Shown here in pieces: positions 7,695 through 14,424 of a DNA stretch of 17,738 nucleotides (positions are counted from its first letter, which is position 1; each line of letters begins with the position of its first letter). Both the position numbers and the translations under genes were made by a program. The stretch lies in contig DJRK01000063.1 of assembly GCA_002440065.1 (NCBI GenBank), forward strand, positions 1 to 17,738, written 5' to 3'. The notes below the pieces were generated by a model that saw nothing but the letters and a program-made list of their open reading frames with translations, did no database searches and was not told where the DNA came from. Source of the stretch: Atopobium sp. UBA6362 (GTDB taxonomy: Bacteria; Actinomycetota; Coriobacteriia; Coriobacteriales; Atopobiaceae).

Positions 7695-9437
7695 CTACGC
7701 GCTCTTTCCCGAGATATAGGCGACCTTCACCTCAAAGGCGGTCCCGAACTGCGGCAGCGAGAGGTCCTTGACGTAGGCCTGCTGGAACTCGTTGCGCGTA
7801 CCGTAATAGAGCGGCGCGACGCCCGCGTTCTGGACGAGGTTCTTCTCGAGGCGCTTGTAGGTCTCGGTGCGGGTCGCCTGGTCCGTGGTCGTGGAAAGCG
7901 ACGCGTAGTCCGCATCGTAGTCGGCGTTCGAGTAGCCGCCCATGTACTTCGCGTAGCCGGACCCGGTGCAGAACAGGTCGAAGAAGGTGAGAGGGTCTGA
8001 GTAGTCGGCGTTCCAGCCCATGACATAGAAGTCGTAGTTGCCTGCGTTGCGCTCCGAGACGAAGCTCGCGGTCTCGCTCTGGGCGTTGATGGTCACCTCG
8101 ACGCCGAGGGTCCCGCCGATCTTCTGGCTCAACCACTCAGTGAGGTTCTTGGTCTGGGTGTTCGTCTGCTGGGAGAGGATCTCGAGATTGACGCCGGAGA
8201 GGTCGTCCGACCCCTTGACCTCGGCGGCCCCTTCCTTGAACAGGGACGCGACCTTGTCCGCCGAGCCGTACTGGTCGAGAACGGCCTTGAGCGGTTCCTC
8301 GGCCACGGAACGGAACTCGTCGTCGCCTGACTTGATGCCGCCGGGGATGAGGCCGTACGCGGGGGTGTTCAGGCCGCTGTAGATGGTGTTGTTGAAGTCG
8401 TCGCGGTCAAAGGCGAGCGAGATCGCGAGGCGGCACTTCACGTTGTTCATGAGGCCGGACGGGCCGCCGGTGTGCATATTGTAGGCGAGGTAGTTCGAGC
8501 TGCCGTCGCCCTTGCTCGTATAGGAGAGCTGACCCTTCTCGGCGAGTTTCTTCCATTGCGAGACGTACTCGGTCGTGCCGTCGACGGCGTCGAGGCCCTT
8601 GGAGGAGAGCAGCTGCGACTGCGTTGACTCCTCGTCGACGATGGTGTAGGTGACCTTCTGGAGCTTGACCGAGCCCTTGTCCCAGTACTTGTCGTTGGGG
8701 GTGAGCGTGACGCTGTTGTCGTTCACGCGCTCGGAAATGACGAAGGGGCCGCAGTAGACCTGCTTCTGGTAGTCGTTCGCCATCCCGTCGCCGTTGGCGT
8801 CGATGAGGTCCTTGCGGATTGGGCAGAAGCAGAGGTTCGCGAGCTTGGCGATAAAGAAAGGAACGGCGTTCGCGAGTTTGATGGTGAGGGTCTTCTCATC
8901 GGGGGCCGAAACCGCGATGGCGTCAGCCGCACCCTCGCCGTCCATGAACGCCTCCGCGCCCTCGATATCGGAGGCCATGAAGGAGTACGAGAAACCGTTT
9001 GCGGGGTCGACGAGCCGCAGGATGGAGTCAACGTACTGCTGCGCCGTGACGGGCTTACCGTCCGACCAGGTGTTCTCGCGCAGGTGAAAGGTGTAGGTGA
9101 GGCCGTCGTCGGAGACGTCGTAGGACTCGCAGCCCGCGCACTCGACGTCGTCCGTGCCGTCGTCACCCGTGAACGTGCGGAAGAGGCCCTCCTGGACCTC
9201 GGAGAGCACCAGGAACTCGTTCGCGTTGCGTATGTCGTTCACGTCGAGCGTCTTGAGGTCGCTCGGCAGGACGAGGTTGAGCTCCTGGTTCGCGTCGGGC
9301 GTGCCCTCCGAGCTGTTCGAGGACGAGGACGAGGCGGAGTGCTTGCCGCAGGCCGAGAGGGTCAGGAGCGACGCCGCGCCAAGGCCGAGGAAAGCACGGC
9401 GGCCGAGCGTGGGCTGGAATTGGTTGGCTAAAGACAT
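7695..9437 (-). CDS. oppA: Oligopeptide-binding lipoprotein OppA (SBP family 5), Tat-type signal
   Basis: Extracytoplasmic receptor that delivers peptides to OppBC, 580 aa. The signal peptide has twin arginines (LGRRAFLGLG, R13-R14), a hydrophobic core and a lipobox LSAC with the lipidated Cys at 30. This suggests Tat export and LspA processing. A Ser-rich linker (about 34-45) leads into the SBP_bac_5 fold (LNLVLPSDLKTLD, SDDGLTYTFHLRENTWSDGKPV, VKCRLAISLAFDRD, YDFYVMGWNADYSDPLTF). Unusual points are seven cysteines after the lipobox (100, 103, 203, 205, 229, 335, 490), including CAGC and CFC, and an EF-hand-like DANGDG (213-218). ATG at 9437 has GAAAGGG about 8 nt upstream. First and most 5' gene of the operon. 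Peptide specificity cannot be inferred. Confidence 0.94.
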   Translation of the reverse strand: MSLANQFQPTLGRRAFLGLGAASLLTLSACGKHSASSSSSNSSEGTPDANQELNLVLPSDLKTLDVNDIRNANEFLVLSEVQEGLFRTFTGDDGTDDVECAGCESYDVSDDGLTYTFHLRENTWSDGKPVTAQQYVDSILRLVDPANGFSYSFMASDIEGAEAFMDGEGAADAIAVSAPDEKTLTIKLANAVPFFIAKLANLCFCPIRKDLIDANGDGMANDYQKQVYCGPFVISERVNDNSVTLTPNDKYWDKGSVKLQKVTYTIVDEESTQSQLLSSKGLDAVDGTTEYVSQWKKLAEKGQLSYTSKGDGSSNYLAYNMHTGGPSGLMNNVKCRLAISLAFDRDDFNNTIYSGLNTPAYGLIPGGIKSGDDEFRSVAEEPLKAVLDQYGSADKVASLFKEGAAEVKGSDDLSGVNLEILSQQTNTQTKNLTEWLSQKIGGTLGVEVTINAQSETASFVSERNAGNYDFYVMGWNADYSDPLTFFDLFCTGSGYAKYMGGYSNADYDADYASLSTTTDQATRTETYKRLEKNLVQNAGVAPLYYGTRNEFQQAYVKDLSLPQFGTAFEVKVAYISGKSA

Positions 9438-9600
9438 TGGAAAACCCTTTCTTGAGGCACGAATCGATGCCCCGTCAGCATGGGCAAGGCCCCCGGCGCG
9501 CTAGGCACCAGGACGGCAACGATTCATAAGTTTATGGGAGAGAAGATCGACCCGAGCTCGCGGGAAACGCGCCGCAGCCACAGCCGCGAAGCCCCCCGGA
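9438..9600 (-). other. Leader region directly upstream of oppA
   Basis: About 160 nt between the small ORF and oppA. It holds the oppA ribosome site (GAAAGGG) and, around 9527-9537, an AT-rich TAAACTTATGAAT that could be a second -10. An 8-codon ORF at 9501-9527 is too short and unsupported to call. No known riboswitch is recognisable. Confidence 0.35.
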
Positions 9601-9618
9601 CTAATTGAGCCCGGGGCT
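9590..9618 (-). repeat. Imperfect GC hairpin over the end of the small opp-leader ORF
   Basis: CCCCGG-type arms (9594-9599 with 9611-9616) pair perfectly. Beyond an A-C mismatch, CT/AG pairs continue inward to a 5-nt loop, and a two-C bulge allows two further outer pairs. It covers the stop codon of the small ORF at 9601. There is no T-tract after it, so if it is an attenuator it is not a simple intrinsic terminator. Confidence 0.35.
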
Positions 9619-9672
9619 GGGCATGAACAAACCCATGCAAATAAGCGCGTTGTATATGTGCTTCTTCTTCAT
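9601..9672 (-). CDS. Possible 23-aa small peptide or leader ORF upstream of oppA
   Basis: A 24-codon ORF (stop included) starting MKKKHIYNALICMGLF and ending in a Pro/Gly-containing tail. A tri-lysine start followed by a hydrophobic core is the general shape of small exported or signalling peptides, and of leader peptides. No Shine-Dalgarno is seen. However, a TANNNT hexamer (TAGACT, 9680-9685) lies exactly 7 nt upstream of the ATG, the spacing typical of leaderless actinobacterial mRNAs. It sits 163 nt upstream of oppA on the same strand. I do not recognise the peptide. It may be a real sORF, an attenuation leader, or chance; short ORFs are common by chance. Confidence 0.3.
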   Translation of the reverse strand: MKKKHIYNALICMGLFMPSPGLN

Positions 9673-9679
9673 GAGATCG

Positions 9680-9685
9680 AGTCTA
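9680..9685 (-). promoter_or_regulatory. Possible -10 element of the opp operon (TAGACT)
   Basis: TAGACT fits the actinobacterial TANNNT -10 consensus and would place the RNA start at or next to the small-ORF ATG at 9672. No good -35 is visible 16-19 nt upstream. An alternative oppA promoter closer to the gene cannot be ruled out. Confidence 0.3.
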
Positions 9686-9778
9686 GTACGCCCGGCCGCC
9701 CCTGAGCTTAAAAAAGGGTTATCGCTTTGTTACATGCCACGACACCTGCAGTTTATTTAACTTCCATGGCCTGGGGGC
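9686..9778. other. Intergenic stretch between the opp leader and the lspA terminator
   Basis: AT-richer than the surroundings, with a run of T on the minus strand (AACCCTTTTTTAAG near 9709-9720). I see no gene, ribosome site or defined repeat. It probably carries upstream promoter sequence for the opp operon. Confidence 0.35.
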
Positions 9779-9811
9779 AAAAGAAAAGCGCCCCTCCTGA
9801 GAAGGGCGCTT
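9779..9811 (-). terminator. Intrinsic terminator of the ileS-lspA operon
   Basis: AAGCGCCC and GGGCGCTT form a perfect 8-bp stem around a 10-nt loop. On the minus strand the stem is followed by TTCTTTT, giving a good U-tail. It lies 27 nt beyond the lspA stop. Confidence 0.88.
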
Positions 9812-9837
9812 AAGCAGCGGTTAGACGTGGTTGCGCG

Positions 9838-10350
9838 CTACGGGCGGTCTTCCCCCGCCGCCTCGCGCTCGCGGTCCCAGTGGACCCAGAGCACGAGGGC
9901 GATAATGACCCCGCAGGTGATGAAGATGTCGGCCACGTTGAAGACCGCGAAGTCCATGAACGTGGTGGCGAAGAAGTCCGTCACCTTGCCGGCGACCACG
10001 CGATCGATCGCGTTGCCGACGCCGCCGCCCGCGACGCACCCGAGCGTGACGACGAGCGGCACCGGGACGTCGTCCTCGCGCCAGGCGAGCACGGCGCATC
10101 CCAGCGCGATGCCGGCCGCGACGAGGACGAAGAGGAGCCCCTTGCCCTCCCCCATCGAGAACGCGGCGCCCGTGTTGTACACGAGCGAGAGGTCCATCAC
10201 GTGGGGAATGAGCGTCACGGGCTTTCCCGGCACGAGCGAGCCGCGGACCAGGGCCTTCGTCACCTGGTCGAGCGCGACGACCGCGGCCGCCGCCCCGGCA
10301 TAGGTGCCGAGGCGGGCGGGGGCGGAAAGATGCGGGCGGTTGCCGGCCAC
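9838..10350 (-). CDS. lspA: Lipoprotein signal peptidase (signal peptidase II)
   Basis: Membrane aspartyl protease that cleaves the signal peptide of prolipoproteins after lipidation of the +1 cysteine; OppA in this window is a likely substrate. The 170-aa protein shows DQVTK (28-32), YNTGAAFS (58-65), GNAIDR with catalytic D116 and FNVAD with catalytic D141. About four hydrophobic segments are spread over 13-33, 70-90, 97-115 and 140-158. The start is the GTG at 10350, 2 nt past the ileS stop, with CAGGAG overlapping the end of ileS. The frame is open far upstream through ileS, but that part is antisense-like translation, not protein. Cotranscribed and probably translationally coupled with ileS, and thus also under the T-box. 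Confidence 0.95.
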   Translation of the reverse strand: MAGNRPHLSAPARLGTYAGAAAAVVALDQVTKALVRGSLVPGKPVTLIPHVMDLSLVYNTGAAFSMGEGKGLLFVLVAAGIALGCAVLAWREDDVPVPLVVTLGCVAGGGVGNAIDRVVAGKVTDFFATTFMDFAVFNVADIFITCGVIIALVLWVHWDREREAAGEDRP

Positions 10351-10352
10351 GT

Positions 10353-13160
10353 CTACTCCTGGAGCGCGGCCACGGCGTCGTGGCAGCGGCAGCACAGGCC
10401 GTCGGCGCCGAGCTGGCGGTAGTTCCAGCAGCGCGGGCACTTCTCGCCCTCGGCGGGCGCGACGGTGCACGCAAGCTCGTCGCCGGGAACGACTTCGACC
10501 GACGAGCACACGAACACCTCGGCCAGATCGACGTCGGTCAACGCGGACGCGGCCTCGGCGGGCAGCGTGAGCGTGGCGCTCGCGGCCTGGCTCGTGTTCT
10601 CGGTCACCGCGCCGGACGCCTTCGCTTCCTCGAACGCCTTGGTGAAGGCGTCGCGGGCGCGGGAAAGCTCGCCGTAGGCGGCGAGCTTGCCGGCCGCTTC
10701 GGCCGCCGTCCACGGAGCCTTGTACCAGCTGAGAAGCGCCGCGTGCTCCTGCCCCTCGCGGAGGGACTCGGGCAGAAACGCCATAACCTCGTCGCAGGTG
10801 AAGGCCAGGATCGGCTGCAGGTCGTGCACGAGCATCGAGAGGATCTGCGCCCAGACGGTCTGCGCGCTGCGGCGCTCCTTGCCCGCCTTCGCGCCGCAGT
10901 AGACGCGGTCCTTCGTCGCGTTCAGGTAGCCGTTGGAAAGTTCGGTCACGTAATCGTAGACGGTGTGGTACACCGCGTTGAAACGGTAGCCTTCGTAGGC
11001 CTCGGTCACCGTTTCGTGGACCTGGCACATGCGTGCGAGCGCGAGCTGGTCGTAGGCGAGCAGCTCGTCGGTCGCGACCGCGTCGGTTTCGGGGTCGAAC
11101 TGGCCCTCGAGCTCGCCGAGCAGGAAGCGCAGCGTGTTGCGGATCTTGCGGTACGCCTCGCCCACGTGCGACAGGATGGAGTCGTCGCAGGGTACGTCGT
11201 TCGACGTGTCGACCGAGGAAACCCACAGGCGCATGACGTCGGCGCCGCGAGCCTCGCATTCCTTGTTCGGGTCGATGACGTTGCCGAGCGACTTGGACAT
11301 CTTGCGGCCCTGGCCGTCGAGGGTGAAGCCCTGCGAGACCACGGACTTGTACGGCGCGCAGCCGTAGGCGCCCACCGAGGTCATGAGCGAGCTCATGAAC
11401 CAGCCGCGGTGCTGGTCGGAGCCTTCCAGGTACATGTTCGCCGGGAACACGAGGTTGTCGCGGTGCTTGCACACGGCGGTGTGCGAGACGCCGGAGTCCC
11501 ACCACACGTCGAGGATGTCGGGGTTGGCCTTGAGGTGATGGCCGCCGCACTTGGGGCAGACGCAGGCGTCGCCCAGGTAGCTCGCCGGGTCGTCGGTGAA
11601 CCAGGCGTCGGAGCCCTTCTCGCGGAAGAGCTCGATGACGCGGTCGAGCGTGTCGTCGTTCATGACGGTCTCGCCGCAGTCCTGGCAGGTGTAGGCCGGG
11701 ATCGGCACGCCCCAGTTGCGCTGGCGGGAGATGCACCAGTCGGGACGGCCCTCGACCATGGAGCCGATGCGCTTGACGGCGTGCGCGGGGTAGAACGCGA
11801 CGCGGGACAGCTCGTCGGTCGCCTTCTCGCGCAGGGACTTGCCGTCCTTGAGCGGCTTGTCCATCGAGACGAACCACTGGCTCGTGGCGCGGAAGATGAC
11901 GGGCTCCTTGCAGCGCCAGCAGTGCGGGTAGCTGTGGTTGATGTCCACGTGGGCCACGAGCGTGCCCTTCTCGCGGAGCCACTCGATGATCTTGGGGTTG
12001 GCCTCGTTCACGTCCATGCCGGACCAGGGGCCGCCGGTGCCGATCTTGTCGCCCACGTAGAAGCGGCCGTCGTCGTCGACGGGCATGACGAGCTCGAGGC
12101 CCCACTTGCAGCCGGCGTTGTAGTCGTCCACGCCGTGGCCGGGCGCCGTGTGGACGATGCCCGTGCCGTCGTCGAGGGAGACGTAGTCGGCGGTGATGAA
12201 GCGGCCCGTGAACTCGGGGAAGATCGGCTGCTCGTAGGTGTTCTCGGCGAGCTCGGCGCCGGTCGCGTGCCACGGCTGGCCGTCGGAGCCCAGCGCGACC
12301 TCGCAGTCCCAGCCGGCGATCTCGCAGACGCGCTCCTTGAGGGCGTCCGCCATGATCTCGGCGCGGCCGTCGTGGACCACGGCGACGTAGTCGAAGTCCG
12401 GGCCGAGGATGACGCCGGTGTCGGCGGGCATGGTCCAGGGCGTGGTCGTCCAGATCACGACGTCGGTCTTGCCGGCGTAGTTCTCGAGGCCCTTAGGCAC
12501 GCTCGTAAGAATGAAGCGCACGTAGATGGAGGGGCTGACCTCGTCGCCGTACTCGATCTCGGCCTCGGCGAGCGCCGTGTGGCAGTGCGTGCACCAGTGG
12601 ACGGGCTTGCGGCCGCGGTAGATGGCGCCGTTGTCGAAGATGGCCTTGAAGATCTCGACGTCGGTGGCGTCGTAGTCGTTCACGTAGGTGAGGTAGGGGT
12701 TGTCCCACTCGGCGAGGACGCCCAGGCGCTTGAAGCCCTGGCGCTGGGTGTCGACCTGCTCGACGGCCATCTTGCGGCAGAGCTCGCGGATCTTCTCGGT
12801 GGGAAGCTGGTTGAACTTCTCGGTGCCGAGCATCTCCTCGACCTTGTGCTCGATGGGCTGGCCGTGGCAGTCCCAACCGGGGACGTAGGGCGTCTGGTAG
12901 CCGCGCATGGCCCAGTAGCGGTTGATGATGTCCTTGGAGATCTTGTTCTGGGCGTGGCCGAGGTGAATGGGGCCGTTCGCGTACGGGGGGCCGTCGTGCA
13001 GCACGAACTTGTCGTGGCCCTCGTTCTTCTTCAGGAGCTGGCCGTAGACGTCGTTGTCGTACCAGTCCTTGAGCCGTTTGGGCTCGTTCTGGGCCAGGCC
13101 CGCGCGCATCGGGAAGCCCGTCAGCGGGAGGTTGGTCGTCTTCTTGTACTCGTTAGCCAC
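10353..13160 (-). CDS. ileS: Isoleucyl-tRNA synthetase
   Basis: Class I aminoacyl-tRNA synthetase that charges tRNA-Ile, with an editing (CP1) domain for valine, cytosolic. The 935-aa length is normal for the bacterial short type. HLGH (66-69, with PPYANGPIHLGHA) is the HIGH motif, TTTPWTMPADTGV marks the CP1 editing site, and KMSKS lies at 620-624 (GRKMSKSLGNVIDP). The C-terminal zinc ribbon has Cys 908, 911 and the 923/924-926 pair (CPRCWNYRQLG...CCRC). The GTG at 13160 is preceded by AGAAAGGGG at about 9 nt, and the N-terminal MANEYKKTTNLPLTGFPMRA matches the family. First gene of an ileS-lspA operon controlled by the upstream T-box: uncharged tRNA-Ile should favour read-through. Confidence 0.97.
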   Translation of the reverse strand: MANEYKKTTNLPLTGFPMRAGLAQNEPKRLKDWYDNDVYGQLLKKNEGHDKFVLHDGPPYANGPIHLGHAQNKISKDIINRYWAMRGYQTPYVPGWDCHGQPIEHKVEEMLGTEKFNQLPTEKIRELCRKMAVEQVDTQRQGFKRLGVLAEWDNPYLTYVNDYDATDVEIFKAIFDNGAIYRGRKPVHWCTHCHTALAEAEIEYGDEVSPSIYVRFILTSVPKGLENYAGKTDVVIWTTTPWTMPADTGVILGPDFDYVAVVHDGRAEIMADALKERVCEIAGWDCEVALGSDGQPWHATGAELAENTYEQPIFPEFTGRFITADYVSLDDGTGIVHTAPGHGVDDYNAGCKWGLELVMPVDDDGRFYVGDKIGTGGPWSGMDVNEANPKIIEWLREKGTLVAHVDINHSYPHCWRCKEPVIFRATSQWFVSMDKPLKDGKSLREKATDELSRVAFYPAHAVKRIGSMVEGRPDWCISRQRNWGVPIPAYTCQDCGETVMNDDTLDRVIELFREKGSDAWFTDDPASYLGDACVCPKCGGHHLKANPDILDVWWDSGVSHTAVCKHRDNLVFPANMYLEGSDQHRGWFMSSLMTSVGAYGCAPYKSVVSQGFTLDGQGRKMSKSLGNVIDPNKECEARGADVMRLWVSSVDTSNDVPCDDSILSHVGEAYRKIRNTLRFLLGELEGQFDPETDAVATDELLAYDQLALARMCQVHETVTEAYEGYRFNAVYHTVYDYVTELSNGYLNATKDRVYCGAKAGKERRSAQTVWAQILSMLVHDLQPILAFTCDEVMAFLPESLREGQEHAALLSWYKAPWTAAEAAGKLAAYGELSRARDAFTKAFEEAKASGAVTENTSQAASATLTLPAEAASALTDVDLAEVFVCSSVEVVPGDELACTVAPAEGEKCPRCWNYRQLGADGLCCRCHDAVAALQE

Positions 13161-13184
13161 TCTCGTGACCCCTTTCTGGGCACC

Positions 13185-13222
13185 AAAAAAGCGCCCGTCC
13201 CGTCGTGCTGGGACGAAGCGCT
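13185..13222 (-). terminator. Terminator of the ileS T-box riboswitch
   Basis: AGCGC-tt-CGTCCC pairs with GGGACG-g-GCGCT around an 8-nt loop, followed by six T on the minus strand (13190 to 13185). It lies 25 nt before the ileS start and just after the T-box sequence, so formation depends on the antiterminator state. Confidence 0.93.
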
Positions 13223-13466
13223 CACGTCACACTTCGCTTGTAACCACCCAGCGAGCGGAAAACCGCGTAACTCGGCTGGCCTGTGACGGCGGCCACTCCG
13301 GCGACGCCTACTTGCGCGCACCTGCCGGCCCGTCAGGCCTTGCGGACGCGGCGCTTTGGGGCCGCGGCTCGGGGGTGATCTTCTCCGGGACGCGCCCGCG
13401 GGCTCTCAGCTCCCCCGCTCTCTGTGGGACGCGCGACCCCGGGTACTCTCCCCTTCATCGCCTATG
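13185..13466 (-). promoter_or_regulatory. Isoleucine-specific T-box riboswitch of ileS
   Basis: An RNA leader that binds tRNA-Ile and controls transcription of ileS-lspA. Landmarks on the minus strand, in order: GGGGAGAGTACCC (13453-13441) with the AGTA element of stem I; specifier ATC (13379-13377) in the context GAAGATCACC, matching an Ile codon; a GC-rich stem II/III region; and the T-box TGGGTGGTTACAAGCG (13250-13235), whose TGGT can pair with the tRNA ACCA end. The terminator with a T6 tail follows. The full-length stem I and intrinsic terminator indicate transcriptional control, unlike the ultrashort translational ileS T-boxes known from other Actinobacteria. The 5' boundary is approximate. 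Confidence 0.92.
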
Positions 13467-13469
13467 GTA

Positions 13470-13486
13470 AACTATGGTAGCACTAT
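13470..13486 (-). promoter_or_regulatory. Predicted promoter of the ileS leader
   Basis: On the minus strand TGC-TACCAT is an extended -10, followed after AGTT by a second overlapping TACCAT; the two lie in a direct repeat of an 8-mer (CTATGGTA twice, 2 nt apart, on the plus strand). RNA would start at about 13465-13472, right before the T-box. No clear -35; a CCCTGC-5 nt-GCAGGG palindrome (13489-13505) sits where it should be. Confidence 0.45.
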
Positions 13487-13488
13487 TG

Positions 13489-13505
13489 CCCTGCCTCGAG
13501 CAGGG
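13489..13505. repeat. Palindrome in the ileS/deaminase divergent region
   Basis: CCCTGC and GCAGGG are perfect 6-bp arms around CTCGA. It overlaps the -35 region of the ileS promoter and lies upstream of the plus-strand deaminase promoter, so it could be an operator. No T-tract, so it is unlikely to be a terminator. Confidence 0.35.
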
Positions 13506-13575
13506 CCAAGAAGCTATTCACGACAAAGAAACCCGCCGCGCGCAGGCCGTCCACCGACCGCCCGCCGATTCGCGC

Positions 13576-13604
13576 TTGGACGCCGCGCAGGCGCATGCTA
13601 AGGT
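13576..13604 (+). promoter_or_regulatory. Predicted promoter of the deaminase transcript
   Basis: TTGGAC (13576-13581), a 17-nt spacer, then TAAGGT (13599-13604) immediately preceded by TGC as in an extended -10. RNA would start near 13611, leaving a structured 5' leader of about 170 nt before the deaminase ATG. Confidence 0.55.
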
Positions 13605-13610
13605 TCGTCT

Positions 13611-13736
13611 GCACACAAGCGAATAAGGACCGCCCCTCTTTCCTTCGACGGCTGCGCGCGCGAGGTACCGCGCAGGAGGGTCGGCACGGCACGCGGCGCG
13701 GCGAGCATCCCCTCGCCCTCGTCGCGTGCCTTTTTT
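13611..13736 (+). ncRNA. Structured leader / candidate riboswitch or attenuator upstream of the deaminase gene
   Basis: Three nested or consecutive hairpins are visible. P1 is CCGCCCCTC (13630-13638) with GAGGGTCGG (13676-13684), one mismatch. Inside it, CTGCGCG (13652-13658) pairs perfectly with CGCGCAG (13669-13675), stacked directly on P1, leaving a 13-nt internal strand rich in T and C. Three nt later comes a strong terminator hairpin. CG-rich strands of the inner stem could alternatively pair with the terminator's 5' arm, as in an attenuator. I could not match it to T-box, purine, SRP or other classes I know. It could also be a stand-alone small RNA. Existence of the structure is seen; a ligand-sensing role is inference. 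Confidence 0.5.
13688..13736 (+). terminator. Strong intrinsic terminator in the deaminase leader
   Basis: GGCACGCGGCG pairs with CGTCGCGTGCC (11 bp, one G-T wobble), continued inside by GGCGAG/CTCGCC, followed by six T. It lies between the predicted promoter and the deaminase ATG, 45 nt before the gene. The deaminase would be expressed only on read-through or from another promoter. Confidence 0.88.
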
Positions 13737-13781
13737 CGCGCAAACCCAGGCTCACGCAAGCCCCGAGGAAAGGAAAACCGC

Positions 13782-14312
13782 ATGTCCGACGAGAAGAAAT
13801 CCAGCTGGGACGAGCCGCGTCGCGCCACGTTCACGCACGAGGAGGACGTGGCGTTCCTGCGCCGCGCCATCGAGGTCTCGCGCAGGAGCCGCGAGCACGG
13901 CAACACGCCCTTCGGCGCGATCCTGGTGAACGAGCACAAGGAGGTCGTGCTCGAGCAGGAGAACCGCGAGATCACCGAGCACATCTGCACGGGCCACGCC
14001 GAGACCTCCCTCATGGAGGCCGCGAGCAAGAAGTTCGACCACGACTACCTGTGGCAGTGCACGCTCTACACGACCGGTGAGCCGTGCGCCATGTGCTCGG
14101 GCGCGATCTACTGGGGCAACGTCGGGCGCGTCGTGTACGCCATGACCGAGCGCGACATCCTCGCGCAGACCGGCGACAACGAGCAGAACCCGACGCTCGA
14201 CACGCCGTGCCGCCAGATCTTTGGCTCCAGCCAGAAGGACATCGAGGTCGTGGGTCCGTTCCCCGAGCTCGTCGAGGAGGCCTGCGAGGTCCACAAGGGC
14301 TACTGGGACTAG
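13782..14312 (+). CDS. Zinc-dependent nucleoside/purine deaminase (CDA fold, GuaD/TadA-like)
   Basis: Hydrolytic deaminase of the cytidine-deaminase superfamily, cytosolic, 176 aa. The zinc site is complete: GHAE with H72 and catalytic E74, and PCAMC with C102 and C105. NTPFGAILV and the SGAIYWGNVGRVVYA segment after the second motif resemble guanine deaminase (GuaD) and related free-base or nucleoside deaminases more than tRNA adenosine deaminase TadA. The substrate cannot be assigned. ATG at 13782 has AGGAAAGGA about 7 nt upstream. It is the only plus-strand gene here, divergent from ileS and convergent with galU. Its leader contains a structured RNA and terminator, suggesting attenuation. 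The ileS T-box runs the other way and does not control it. Confidence 0.88.
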   Translation: MSDEKKSSWDEPRRATFTHEEDVAFLRRAIEVSRRSREHGNTPFGAILVNEHKEVVLEQENREITEHICTGHAETSLMEAASKKFDHDYLWQCTLYTTGEPCAMCSGAIYWGNVGRVVYAMTERDILAQTGDNEQNPTLDTPCRQIFGSSQKDIEVVGPFPELVEEACEVHKGYWD

Positions 14313-14357
14313 CTCGCGGTCCGTTCACGGGCATCCGTTCACAGGCGTTTATCTACC

Positions 14358-14403
14358 AAAAAAGGGCCGGGGCTCGACGCGATGCAAGCCCCGGCCCTCC
14401 TTT
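14358..14403. terminator. Bidirectional terminator between the deaminase gene and galU
   Basis: GGGCCGGGGCT (14364-14374) and AGCCCCGGCCC (14387-14397) form a perfect 11-bp stem with a 12-nt loop. The minus-strand side ends in six T (14363-14358), serving galU. The plus-strand side ends in TCCTTT, a weaker tail for the deaminase gene. Confidence 0.9.
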
Positions 14404-14424
14404 GTGGAAATCGAGTAAAGAGCG

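Noticed and set aside
9501..9527. Eight-codon ORF (MNRCRPGA) upstream of oppA
   Set aside because: Too short, without a ribosome site; one of many chance ORFs of this size, though it could be rechecked if the opp leader proves conserved.
10351..12273. Upstream open extension of the lspA frame through ileS
   Set aside because: The peptide is Arg/His/Pro-rich nonsense inside ileS; real LspA begins at the GTG at 10350 beside the ileS stop and ribosome site.
10380..13286. 968-codon open frame on the plus strand, antisense to ileS
   Set aside because: It is fully opposite ileS, is Val/Gly/Ala/Asp/Leu-rich as expected for antisense translation of GC-rich coding DNA, and shows no domain or ribosome site.
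13659..13675. GAGGTACCGCG in the deaminase leader resembles the T-box consensus GGTGGTACCGCG
   Set aside because: The essential TGG that pairs with the tRNA end is missing (AGG instead), and no stem I or specifier loop is visible upstream.
13500..13781. SRP (4.5S) RNA, often located next to tadA-type genes
   Set aside because: The conserved GGAAGG-type tetraloop region and symmetric loop sequence are absent.
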